DNA from: Cucumis sativus
Taxonomy: Eukaryota > Streptophyta > Magnoliopsida > Cucurbitales > Cucurbitaceae
Assembly: GCF_000004075.3 (NCBI RefSeq)
Contig: NC_026661.2
Location: 18,938,307-19,002,306, forward strand
Length of the DNA stretch: 64,000 nt
Direction of reading: 5' to 3'
A model generated the notes under the pieces. It saw only the letters and a program-made list of their open reading frames with translations, was not told the origin of the DNA and ran no database searches. Positions 29,519 to 40,272 of this stretch are shown piece after piece. A program made the position numbers and the translations under genes. How positions within the stretch are numbered: position 1 is the first letter of the stretch; every line of letters starts with the position of its first letter.

Positions 29519-31641
29519 TAATGCTTTTGTTCAACAACACTAGCTTGTCAAGTTGGAGGTTAGGTGACCAAGTGGTTTGCTATCAATATGTTTACTAGAC
29601 TATGAATAAAATGGATAACGTAAACTTCTACTTGCATAATTTGTTTCATTCAATCAAGGATTCTCTACCATTTAATTGCAAATGCACAGCTTCTTCACTT
29701 AGACAATATATGATACTTCATGCAAGGTTTCTGTCTCTTTCATGTACTTGTTACTTCAGCACTTGGAACGTTCTGCTTTTGTTATGTAGATGTTCTTGCT
29801 GGATCATTTTGCACCCAAGATTGAATTGAAGAATTAATTTATCAAATAAGAAGCATGGTGGAGGACCTTCAAAGTACAACAACGTGCGTTGGAATGGACG
29901 ATACAGATCATGCTTCTGAAGCCGTAGCATTCCAGATTAACATAAAGAGTGGCTTTTGGTAAGAATTTTACATCGTTTTTCTATATTACAAAGACACATA
30001 ATTATTCGGATAGCATGTTCTGGTTGCTATATATATAATCTATGGAAGAAAATTCGTGTAAACAATTTGATCAACGGCAGCCTGATGAATCTTCAGAAGC
30101 AAGAAACCGTTTCCCTCCCCATAAGTTGCTAATGAATTGAAAATAGTATATAAATGTCTCTTGGCTCTATGCTAACCAAGATGATGGTGAATAAAGAGTA
30201 TAATGATTCGAAATGTTGTATTGCCTATCGATATCTACATCTTATCACACGACGCATAAATCCATTAACTAATGGTGTATTTAATGTGTTACATCTTATA
30301 ACAAGTGAAAGTCCGTTCATTATTTAAGTTTTTTTTCTTTTTCTAAATGCTTTTGATTCTCCACCCATGTATTTTCCTTTTAGGGGTCATAGCAATTCTT
30401 TTCGTTATTGGTTGGCAACAGAAGATGCTTGTTTCGGAGTTTGGACAACCAAATGTATCTTTTGGTTAGTTCAATAAATGTAGGGTCAGGGTGAGGCATT
30501 TTAGGAACATTATAGATCCCTCTCAAATTGGCAAACAAAGGATCTAATTTTTTTCCTCTTTCACAATGAATAATCCATTCACGTGTATTTGAAAACACCT
30601 TATGTATATCATCAATATTTTACTTGGTATATTATATAATTGTGGCAAATTAATCAGTTTTTACAATCTATAAATAGAATTTGGCGACCACTTACAAAAG
30701 AGTTGAACCCAAAAAACTGTAAATAAGTTCCACGATAATCGAATCATTGATTGTTATGTAGAATCGGCTGTTGAGTAAAAGGAGATTGTTGTTATTAATT
30801 TTGTTAAGGGAAATTATATAAAATGTATTCTTGAATTTCGTACTTTGAAGTATATCCTCATCTTTATTCTTTTAAAAGTTGTAACATTATTTTGACAATT
30901 AATAAATGCTTTTTTGACATTTAATAAAGATTTTTCGAAACGACAACCATTCTCGATCATTTTTTGTGGTTTATGTGGTTTTAAGGCTTAATTTTTGTCC
31001 AACATTTTAATATAATTAGTCATTTTATATGATATTCCAAAGATAACATTACAATGAAGAATGAAAAATTCAAGGGTACCTTTTGTGATTTTATGCTTAT
31101 CACATTAACCAAAATGACTAGTATTTGATTAGTTCACCCCTACATGATGAAAGGCATGGCACTCGTTTGCATGCTCCACCAATCTAGAATTTGACGAACA
31201 ATTTAAGACATTTGAAAGTGATCGGTGACTCTAACAATTCAAAATCACTTCCCAACATCGTTTTTTAAACGCAATGAGGTCGAATACTGCGAATGATTCA
31301 CAAAAATCTTGCAAATGATAACAATTACTATATGATTGATCTCCACAAAAATTCACTACTACTATTATTTGCTAAAAAGAGCATGCATTGCAGAATTCCA
31401 GGACAGCTTCCGGCTCTAATGAGAATTCGAATGTGATACACAAAAGAATAACAAATCATGAAATAAGGTTTATTAATCCACCAAAATCTGTCTCACGCAT
31501 CTCTTATTTGCAGAATTTGTTGCAAAACGTAAACATGTCATCTCTGTTCCAAGAGCAATACAAAGAGGTTTTCAAAAAAATTAAAATGATAAACACAAGC
31601 TGGTGAATGTGTTCCATAATATCATGATAAGAGTGTAAGAT
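29519..31641. other. Spacer between CGEP and COX5C
   Basis: AT-rich sequence. The right end is probably the COX5C 3' untranslated region. A 72-codon open frame on the minus strand (30380-30598) has ordinary amino-acid composition but is not recognised. A region at about 30800-31095 has weak inverted similarity between its ends and may be a decayed foldback element. Neither is strong enough to call as a gene. Confidence 0.4.
30380..30598 (-). other. Unrecognised 72-codon open frame, possible exon relic
   Basis: The frame reads MFSNTREWIIHCERGKKLDP and on to NCYDP and stop. Composition is normal for a protein rather than low-complexity. A splice-acceptor-like acataag precedes its second codon. 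No neighbouring exon, promoter or family motif was found. It may be a chance frame or the last exon of a lost gene. Confidence 0.2.
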
Positions 31642-31836
31642 CTATTCTTCATCAACAACGACACTGATCTCACCCTTCTCCAGTAAATCGTAGAAAGCTC
31701 TCACTTTCCTCTGCTCATTCCACTGATGCATTTTCCAAAAGCTACCAGCAAACAAAGCAAGTCCCATTCCTGTCAATATCTCCTTGACAACACTCGGTCC
31801 TTGTAGTGTGACATGAGCCACCCTGCCTGCAGCCAT
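31642..31836 (-). CDS. COX5C: Cytochrome c oxidase subunit 5C
   Basis: Small nuclear-encoded subunit of mitochondrial complex IV, located in the inner membrane. The 64-aa frame is the same length as Arabidopsis COX5C. It shows the family pattern GPSVVKEI, a single membrane segment (LTGMGLALFAGSFW, about residues 22-35) and the conserved tail WNEQRKVRAFYDLLEKGEIS. The coding region is one exon. A strong donor CTCCG/GTATAAACC at 33147 and an acceptor TTGGGCAG at 31869 on the minus strand indicate a leader intron of about 1.28 kb, as known for plant COX5c genes. Confidence 0.96.
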   Translation of the reverse strand: MAAGRVAHVTLQGPSVVKEILTGMGLALFAGSFWKMHQWNEQRKVRAFYDLLEKGEISVVVDEE

Positions 31837-31868
31837 TTGCTTTTCACGTTTGAAAACGGTAAGAAAAT

Positions 31869-33147
31869 CTGCCCAAGGTGATTAAAGAAAAACACTCATA
31901 AGAACAAGAAGACATTTAAACACATAATGTTTTCTACTTTCATCCGTTAAGAAGTACTTGCACCAGCATAGTTCAGAACTAGTTGCAAGGACAAAGGGAA
32001 AGTTCAACGAAAACCTTCATCATTTAAGAAGAAATAATGCTAATTCTCACTACTTCAGTACCAAAACTTTGGAGTTCGTTTGTAGTTATTATTATTATTT
32101 TACTTGCAATACAAAAAATAAATCAGCCCAAGTCGAAGGGAGTAAAGGAAAAAGTCAAAAGCCTCTACAGAAAAAGGGTCCAATGGTACAAAATAAAAAA
32201 TAACCACAAAATTTTCTAGTTACACACAACCAAAGGGAGGAGGTCTGGACCTCCCTAAGGATCTAACCTCCTCCCAAGTTATAATCACCCCTTCATGTTC
32301 ACTCTGTTCCCTTAACTCAAATGCACTACACAATAGCTCAAAAGAGCATCATCCACAAGACAAGACGCCTCCCTTATCCTTGAAAAGAAAATGAGACAAC
32401 TTTCTCCACCATCAAACAATGTAATCTATCACAGAATCTCGATTGAGAGACAATGGATGATGGCTGGCAGTCTTATTCAACAACATTCTGTACTAACTTT
32501 GTTGATATTACGATGAATCCCCTGAGCACCTACTAATCTAGCCTCTTGCTGTTATGATTGAATTTCTCATCCACTCATCCTATGTTGTATTGTATTTCCT
32601 CTATTCCAACACTGCATTTCTCTACGTTAAGGAAAACGCACATGACAACGAACCCTAGGATAGGCTTCCGCTCACATAAAATGCATAAATCGGTTACCAA
32701 AGGGGAGCGATTAATCCATTCGAAAAAACTCCTAAGTATCCAGAAAAAGAAAAAAAGAGTCTGCCACTAAGTCAACACATCAAAACCCGAGAAATCCATT
32801 CAAACAAATCAGCATACGATCGCAGTCTCTCAAAATCTATACCCAAGGAAAATCGAAACTAGGTTTTGCCCAAAAAAAGGGGGCAAGGCCCAAAACAGAA
32901 CCCAATCCTTACACCAACCCCAAATCAAATTCAGATACAAAAAATCCAAATCGAAAAGAATACGAATCCTCATTTCAACAAATAAAGAGAAATACATGAA
33001 CGTCATAGATTCAACATACCCAAAATCAGATGAAATTAAACGACGAAATAAAAATAAAAAACCAAAGATTAAGGAAAAGGAAAGCAGAGAGAAAGATGGG
33101 AAAATAAAAGAGAAGGGTGGATCTAGAAGAAAAGTTAGGGTTTATAC
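31869..33147 (-). other. Probable COX5C leader intron
   Basis: GT-AG intron inferred within the 5' untranslated region. A telo-box-like AAACCCTAA (plus strand 33135-33143) lies just inside the donor. The intron holds a short palindrome, ggaggtctggacctcc, near 32235-32255 and no recognisable gene. Confidence 0.6.
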
Positions 33148-33258
33148 CGGAGGAGATGAGAAGCGATGGGATGGCGCCTGGAAACTTTGTTTATGGTCTG
33201 CTGCGTCCAAACTCTCTTTTAAGACTCAATTTTCGCTTTGCCGATTGGGAGCGAGCGA

Positions 33259-33268
33259 GTGGGCCCAC
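33259..33268. promoter_or_regulatory. Site II element of COX5C promoter
   Basis: The palindrome GTGGGCCCAC contains TGGGCC on both strands, about 110 bp upstream of the predicted leader donor. TGGGCY (site II) elements are known drivers of nuclear genes for oxidative phosphorylation in plants, bound by TCP factors. Confidence 0.6.
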
Positions 33269-33299
33269 TTGAACACGTCAAGCCACCGTTTATTTAGTC

Positions 33300-34177
33300 T
33301 AAATATATAATGAAAAATATGTTTTTGGTTTGTAGTGTGAAAACTAAATTAAAATTAATAACGACACTATCATCAATAGGCCATACGAATAAAGATTTCA
33401 AGTCAGTATTTGAATTTAGTTAGATGTTGCAATTCAACCAAATAAAAAAGTAAATTTTTTAATACAATAATTGATTGAGTGAATAACGAAACCAATAAAC
33501 TTTAAGAAGGAAAATGTCGTCAATTAGGATAGGCTAAGCTCACTTTAAATTTAATTTAATACAACGAAAGAGTTTTTGAATTTTTTTCTAGATAATAAAT
33601 TCATATCAAGTTTTTTTTTTAAGAATAGGTGAATCTTCAATCCTTTCAAATGACTCATTGAGATGTTTAAGGCACTGCAGTTGGATATTATATTTATGGT
33701 TCATTAACTTAATACACTTTGTTTGGACAAACTTTTGTTCACCAACGTTCTTCTCAAGCTTTGCCTTCTCCTTCCTCTATTTTATCCCTCGTCTCTCTCT
33801 TTTTGTCTCTTGATAACTATTATAATGTTAAACATTTCTCAACTAGTATAAAATAAATATATACTCTTAATTAAATTATTCGAAGGTAGAGTTCACCACC
33901 TCTCTACGACGAATTAAAAAATATTATCATAGTAAACTTAGTTTATTAGTAACTCATGCATAAGGTTAGAAGTCAATTTGTTTTATAAAATAATGTACAC
34001 GAACAACTATTTTGATATAGTTATAAAGTTAATATAAGAAATAGCCAACAAAAACACAATTACATGGTAATAACAATACCCATAAGAAGAACAAATACTT
34101 GAGGAGGCCATTAACATCAAACCCCCTTTTTCATTAATTGTCTTCTGTCTCATTCCTTCATGTGTTGGTGTAATGAC
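33300..34177. other. Spacer between COX5C and the GRAS gene
   Basis: AT-rich sequence upstream of COX5C. The right end is presumably the 3' untranslated region of the GRAS gene. No open frame with a recognised motif was seen. Confidence 0.45.
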
Positions 34178-35908
34178 TCAAAGAAACTGCCAAGCTGAAA
34201 CAGAGATAATTGGAGTTTCCTTCCAACCAACAATCAAACATTTCTCATTCTTTTCCAAACTACAAAACTTCCCATAAGCAAACCCCTTAGATACCAACTT
34301 AGCTTGGCTCAAACATAAGTCACTGAATTCCATTTCTTCCATTCTAAACCTTGCAAAGAATGCCCTCCACACCTCTATCTTCACACTCCTCACAACCCGA
34401 TCGCTCCCTTCCGATGCAAGGGCGTTTTCAACCCCTTTACCGCACAAGCCTTCTATCTTTCTTCTGCTGTCTTCATCATCCTCTTCAATGCAAGTTTTCA
34501 AGCAGTCAAAGAACGAAGCAGTAAAAAACAACACTTCGATGAAGCGATTCACAAATGATGGTAGGTTGTAGTTTGCCTCAATTTCGGAAACTACCATTAT
34601 CGATGGGTTTAGATTTCGAATTACTTTCATCAGATTCTCCAAACTAGAAGGCCTTGAGATCATGTTTCTCAAAACTAAGGGGCAGTAGATTGCCACCATT
34701 TCATCATCTTCTGTTTCAAAGAGTTCTTCTTTTATCTCTATCATATCTGATACGAAGATTACTTTGAATGAGAAAGGTATGTTTAGAGACTCAGCAACAT
34801 TTTCCAACCACTTTCCTACCTGATCTATCAATTGATATTTGTCTGTTACAACAGCAGTGATCTTAAGAAGCTTAATGGGAAGTTCCTTCAAATCTACAAG
34901 TGATTGCATAAAAGCTGACCAATGAACTCCACTTCTGATTTCAAGATCTATCAAATGGATTTTGTTGATCAGTTTTACATGTTCAAATATTGCTTGAACA
35001 GCAGTAAGATGCATCACTTGCTGAAAAGGAAGTTTCATGCATGTTCTAAGTGTATCGAGGTTGATTTCCTCTTCTTGTTGCTCCTTAATTGCTTCCCTTC
35101 CAGTTTCTCTTTCGATTTTTTTCCTAAGAGCTTTTGCAAAGTAATAAACGACCCGTTGGATTGCGTTGCCGTAGGGAGATGCAGTCCATTCACAGCGTTG
35201 AAGCAGCCGGCTCCCTCGGTCGAATTGCTGGTAGCCTACTTTTTCAGCTGCAGCAAAGAGGACATGGGCAAGCTCAACATCTTCTCTCTCGTCCTTCGAC
35301 AAACCAGAGAGAGCGAAATCACACGGATGCGTCAGCATGTAAAAGTCATCATGCCCCTCAGGAAAGAAGTGAACATATCTTGCTCCAGCTACCCTTAATA
35401 TCTCTTCAGTTGACAATGTTTTGTTCTCTTCATTGACTTCATCGCCTCTTTTGTTAAGATTTTCCCCATTCATCCTCTTGACTTTAGTACCATAACTGTT
35501 TAGCAGCTGCAAAGAATCTAAACATGGATTCGAAACTTGTTTATTGGAGTTGAAACTAATAGAATCTGCAGCCAGGCTTTCCGATATCTTCGATTTCTCC
35601 TGAATTAATTCGGAAATGTTAAAATCGTTACCGAACAGCAATTCGTCGAAAATAAGACAATCTGTGTTGGGGTGTTCATAGTTTGTTTGATCTCCAATCT
35701 TGGAAATGTCTTGTTGGTAGAAGCCAAATTGATTTGCTGAAGGAAAGTTGAAATCTCCAAACTCATCCATTCTAAATGGACAATCATCTTCTTTCCCTCG
35801 TTGCTCTGTCTCCTGTTTCTCGTGTACGCCGCCATTAGAGGGGAAGAAAGTACCTGGTTGTGAGCCACTGAAATCAAATGGTGTGAAGGAAAAGAAACCA
35901 TCAGCCAT
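34178..35908 (-). CDS. GRAS family transcription factor, subfamily unassigned
   Basis: Predicted nuclear regulator of 576 aa in one exon, the usual GRAS architecture. The N-terminal ~175 residues are variable and Asn/Ser-rich. The GRAS domain then shows LHRI (VELAHVLFAAAEKVGYQQFD), a VHIID-type core IHLIDLEI (near residue 318), and the C-terminal SAW motif (GWKETPIISVSAW). No DELLA or TVHYNP motif is present at the N-terminus, so it is not a true DELLA, although similar proteins are often labelled DELLA RGL-like. It belongs to a divergent branch. I could not assign it to a named subfamily, so no function beyond transcriptional regulation is claimed. Confidence 0.93.
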   Translation of the reverse strand: MADGFFSFTPFDFSGSQPGTFFPSNGGVHEKQETEQRGKEDDCPFRMDEFGDFNFPSANQFGFYQQDISKIGDQTNYEHPNTDCLIFDELLFGNDFNISELIQEKSKISESLAADSISFNSNKQVSNPCLDSLQLLNSYGTKVKRMNGENLNKRGDEVNEENKTLSTEEILRVAGARYVHFFPEGHDDFYMLTHPCDFALSGLSKDEREDVELAHVLFAAAEKVGYQQFDRGSRLLQRCEWTASPYGNAIQRVVYYFAKALRKKIERETGREAIKEQQEEEINLDTLRTCMKLPFQQVMHLTAVQAIFEHVKLINKIHLIDLEIRSGVHWSAFMQSLVDLKELPIKLLKITAVVTDKYQLIDQVGKWLENVAESLNIPFSFKVIFVSDMIEIKEELFETEDDEMVAIYCPLVLRNMISRPSSLENLMKVIRNLNPSIMVVSEIEANYNLPSFVNRFIEVLFFTASFFDCLKTCIEEDDEDSRRKIEGLCGKGVENALASEGSDRVVRSVKIEVWRAFFARFRMEEMEFSDLCLSQAKLVSKGFAYGKFCSLEKNEKCLIVGWKETPIISVSAWQFL

Positions 35909-36536
35909 TAAAGATCAAAAGGAAGCTGATGAACAAAACCAATTAACAGTATAACTCCAGAGATTAATTCTACTTTAAATCAAGCTGATGAATAAACCTA
36001 AGCACAATGTCACTGCAGAGATTTCTCAAAACAAAGCAGCCAAAAATCTTCTTTAAATCTGATTTTATTCGATATTCCCGAACAAATGTTAAAGAAAAGA
36101 TCAAGAATCAAAGTTTATAAACTACTAAACAAGCTGGCAAGTTTGAATTGGACACAACAAAATGATATCAAACTCTACAACGTTTCTTCTTGTCATTTTC
36201 TAATCAGACAAATTAAAAAATGTTGAAATTTAAGCCATCAAAACAAACAAATAACAGAGGTAATTTTTGTTGTCTCTTTCCTTTTTCAGGATGATTACAA
36301 ATAATGGAAATATAATAATACTCCAATCCCTCTGTATTGGAATCCACGATCACAATTTTCGATAGTTGTTAAGAAATTTCATACGAAAGCAAAATTTGGA
36401 ATTCAGTTGACTCTAAATAATATATAATCAGAACAATGATGGATGGAATATTCGAAAATTTCGTTAAAATTAATCTTTCTTTGATTGAAATGGAGAGAAA
36501 TTTACTCAGAAAATAATTACAGAAAGGCTTTGAATC
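35909..36536. other. Spacer between GRAS and membrane-protein genes
   Basis: This is the likely promoter and leader of the GRAS gene on the left and the 3' untranslated region of the membrane-protein gene on the right. No motif or repeat stands out. Confidence 0.4.
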
Positions 36537-37340
36537 TCAGACGACTTCGATCACTTTGAATTGGGAGAATTGGGAAGAATTTTCCTCCTTCCTTTCACGA
36601 AGCAAAAACTTCAAAAACCAAACAAAGCTTCTCAAAATCCTAACGAAACCGATCGCTACGATAAGGTAATACAGAGCCAAACTGCAGAAATCCGCCATAG
36701 TTGGATCCATAAGAAGCTCCATCATGCTTTCCGTAACCATCGCCGGAGATTCAGCTTCATCTCTCAATCTCCACCACCATAATCCCCCAAAGCTCACCGC
36801 CATGACGATTTTTTCACTCCAATTCTCCTCCACCGGTGCTCCGAAAACGGTATCGTCAACCACCGGCTTCACCGCCACATTCGACCAATGAATCATCGCC
36901 GTATGCAGCCCTAGGAAGAACATCAACCGGCACCACAAACTTCCCCGCAACCCAAGACTGGATTCATCAATTACAATCGTCAATTCCTGACCGATCCCCA
37001 AGGCCATACCGATCTGTAACACACATAGAACGAACCAAGCCGCACTCAGACCAGAAGATTTCGAGGGAAGAATCGATTTACCGAACAAGTTATCGAGAAA
37101 AGCAGATATAGAAATAAAGGAAATGAGAGCTAATAGAAGAAGTCGATCGGCGGAGAGGATGGAAGGAAGAGGGCTCGAAAGAGGGAGAAAAGCGTGAAGA
37201 TAGTGAGAATGAACGAGTCGGCAGAAGAGAAGGAAAGAAATTGGAAGGGAGAGTGAGAGGAGAGTGAGAGTGAAGAGATGAAAGAGCTTCTTGAAGAGAA
37301 AATTGGGATTTTGGGGCCATTTTTGAAACGCCATAGCCAT
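36537..37340 (-). CDS. Uncharacterised plant multi-span membrane protein
   Basis: A 267-aa single-exon protein. Five hydrophobic segments are visible at about residues 15-40, 58-85, 95-120, 130-152 and 215-242. The first two are rich in Leu/Ser/Phe. A tryptophan cluster (GGLWWWRLRDE) sits in the loop before the last span. The C-terminal tail is polar and basic (LLRERKEENSSQF). I do not recognise a named family; small plant-only proteins like this are usually annotated as transmembrane protein. The start is the first of two close ATGs (MAMAF). No catalytic motif is visible, so no function is proposed. Confidence 0.8.
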   Translation of the reverse strand: MAMAFQKWPQNPNFLFKKLFHLFTLTLLSLSLPISFLLFCRLVHSHYLHAFLPLSSPLPSILSADRLLLLALISFISISAFLDNLFGKSILPSKSSGLSAAWFVLCVLQIGMALGIGQELTIVIDESSLGLRGSLWCRLMFFLGLHTAMIHWSNVAVKPVVDDTVFGAPVEENWSEKIVMAVSFGGLWWWRLRDEAESPAMVTESMMELLMDPTMADFCSLALYYLIVAIGFVRILRSFVWFLKFLLRERKEENSSQFSQFKVIEVV

Positions 37341-37399
37341 AGCACTGAATTTGCAGAAGGAAATGAGGAATATGAGAATGTAAATAAGGAGAAGGAAAG

Positions 37400-37424
37400 A
37401 AGAAGAAGAAGAAGAAGAAGAAGA
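37400..37424 (-). repeat. GAA/TTC microsatellite in the leader of the membrane-protein gene
   Basis: About eight perfect GAA triplets (plus strand) lie 60-85 bp upstream of the start codon, so transcript sequence would read as a TTC/CTT run. Pyrimidine-rich repeats like this are common in plant leaders. Confidence 0.7.
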
Positions 37425-40272
37425 TGTGAACGTTGAGTGGCGGCCACGTCTAGAGGTTTGAATTGGTTGGCAAATGGCACAATGGCGTACACTATAATAT
37501 ATAACATATCAAACAATATAATATATAAGTTATGTTCATATTATTATTTTATGCTTTCTTTTATTTTTTATGTTCATACCATATAACTTCTTCTTTTCCC
37601 TCTCTTTTTTTATGCATACGAGAGAGTCGACCTAGTAAATATATACCTATGAAGAAATGAACAAGTCGAAGACAAACTGACACTCTATAATCTCAAGTGT
37701 TATAGACGTTCCTAACACTCTTGTTGTCACACTCAACCATGAGTAAATATTAGAGAATTCACTTATAAACGATCTCATTAGACCACTCCAAAGAATGATA
37801 AGTGATATGCAATAGATTTTTTTTTCCTTTCTCTCATGCTTAGAAGTTGAATTTGCTACTCCTAATACTAACTTCAATTGTAGGGTGGTGGAGTAGACTT
37901 AGTATCACATCAATAAAAAAACCATATACTAGCTACAAGGAAGCAAAGTTGGTGGTCAAAGTCGTTTGGCACTTGCAACATAACACAATTGGATGATATT
38001 TGAATGTCAACCGTTTTAGATAAAAATTTGGTGTGTGTCACGATTTGGGAAAAGTTAATTAGAACATAATTTCTAAGTTGTTAAACTAGGTAAGTTGAGT
38101 TTAACTTTTTTTCAACAAGAGAACCAAGAGGTTTGTGGTTCAAATTCTCATCCTGCTTAAAAGAATTCTAATATTTTTCAAACTACCATAAGAGTCCAAT
38201 TGTAATTCAACTAATAATTTATTTATTATAAAATTAACTTAAATATTATATTTAATAGTTTCCTAAACTTGTAATTTTGGTATCTAAAATGACCAATAAT
38301 TAAACTTATAATTATGATAGTTAAAAATGGATGCAAATCTCAAAATTGGAGAACTAAAGTTACCGTTATCGTTTATTTTATTGAAAGTCGAAGATTTGAA
38401 TCCCGTCTATATAAATAGAAACACTTTTATCGAGAAAAGTGATGAGATTTGTAGTAATGTAATTGAATGCATTAAATGTAACATGTATATGTTGTTAAGC
38501 AAAAGGTCAAACGTGCCACTTCAAATATGGTAGATGATTATTATCATATTAAATGTTTATGATCTAATACCAATTATTAAACTACAAACTTTAATATAAT
38601 GTCCTTATGAATATTTAGATTATTATAAGGATACATATACAACGTCACATTATTGCACAATAATTAAGTGATTTATTACTATATAATTTTGAATAAGAAG
38701 AATTTTATTGTCAAACTTAGCCTAACAACTTAATTGACATTTGAGGGAAATTTTCCTCATCTTTAGAAATATTTATTTTAATTTTGGAATAAAATTACCA
38801 TATTATGTCATAATACTCTTTTAAAAAAATTATCTTCAAATTTTAATGTGAATCTAAAAAAAATTATAATAATAGAATCATCTCACGTCATTTTCTAAAT
38901 TTACAAAAGTAATAAACTTGAAAGCGAATAGTTCTTAGAGAGTCATATGGTGCTTTTTTTAAATTTTTTTTTTTTGTCATCTAATACAATTTTTTATTTT
39001 AAAAAACTTATTAAGTTACTTGAAATTTTAATTTAAATAATTTGAATGAGGAAAACAAAAGTAAAATAAAATATTTAGGTATTATTATAATAAAGATTGA
39101 ATACAAATTTAAAATTGCATGCATGTGGGGGGTTTTGAATTTGCAAATATATATATAGAGAATTTTGGTAAACATATAAACAATGATATTTTTTTGAATA
39201 AAAAAGGTGAAGGTATGTTCATCTCTTTTAATTAATCCAACCCATATCAATTGATGATTGTTTATAAATTTGTTAGAACAATTATTCTTTATTTCTTGTA
39301 TGGTAAAGTGGTTGGTTAGTAGTTCTTAGCTTCAAGTGCAAATATTATTCAATGATTAGAATCTTACTTTTCATTTTTGAAGCAATCATATTCTTCTGCC
39401 TGATGAACCAACGTTATAGACCTTAAGTCTTTGTTGGATAATAACTTTGACCATATACATTAATTTGTAATAAAAATTGGTATAATTGTAATAAAATTTA
39501 ATTAAAAGTCCAATCGTAATTGAGTTCAACGCAAGCATATTTGAAATATTATTTACAAAAGAAGAGTAAAATTGATTTCATATTCTATTGTATAGACACT
39601 CACAAACTTTGATTAGTATATTAATAGACATATGAAATATGAAATTTACATAGTTAATTTATTTCATAAATAGAAAATTAAAACAATTTCGATTTTAAAG
39701 TGTTACTTTTAAATTTTCATCTTATATCTTTGTTTTTCAAAACATATTTCACCTCTTAATTTGATGACCATCCAATTCCAACCTTTTGATAATTTTATCA
39801 CTTAAAACAATGGTTCTAATTCAAATATTTAATTGAATTTAAAATAACTAATGTCAACATCGAAGCTAATAATAAATATTTAGTAAAAAATTAAAATTAA
39901 AAATGTAAGTGTTGAGTTGAAAAAAAAAAAACTCAAAAACAAATTACAACCTTTCCATAAATTAAATTAAAATCAAACTAAAATTACCTATAATATTTTA
40001 AAGAAAAAGGTATTCTAGAAAACAAATTTAAAAACTAGAAAAAGGTTATTATTTAGAAATAAATTTAAAAGATACGATAAAAGAAAATATTTAGATTTGT
40101 AAGCTTAATAAAGTCGATCTTCGAATAAGGAAAAGAAAGTCGAAAGATTATTTTCCTTTTCCTTAATGGAAACACATTTTTCCTTTATAAAACTCAATCT
40201 CTCCACGCTCTAACCATCCATTCTTCTTCACACATATTCATTCATCCTTTTCAAGAGCTTTCTGTTTCAACA
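37425..40272. other. AT-rich spacer upstream of the kinase gene
   Basis: About 2.8 kb of very AT-rich sequence. It contains a tRNA-like B-box fragment (ggttcaaattc near 38140) without a cloverleaf, many A/T runs and no supported gene. A TATA box for the kinase gene is at its right end. Confidence 0.45.
40186..40192 (+). promoter_or_regulatory. TATA box of the kinase gene
   Basis: TATAAAA in the context tcctttataaaactc, 81 bp upstream of the ATG at 40273. It is followed by a pyrimidine-rich leader, typical of a short plant 5' untranslated region. Confidence 0.6.

Noticed and set aside
29850-29960. 32-codon frame MVEDLQSTTT downstream of CGEP
   Set aside because: Very short, no homology recognised, probably untranslated or spacer sequence.
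34922-35398. 158-codon plus-strand frame
   Set aside because: Antisense shadow of the GRAS coding exon with no family features.
38120-38170. tRNA-like B-box (ggttcaaattc)
   Set aside because: No cloverleaf can be drawn and no A box is in place; such words are common in plant repeats.
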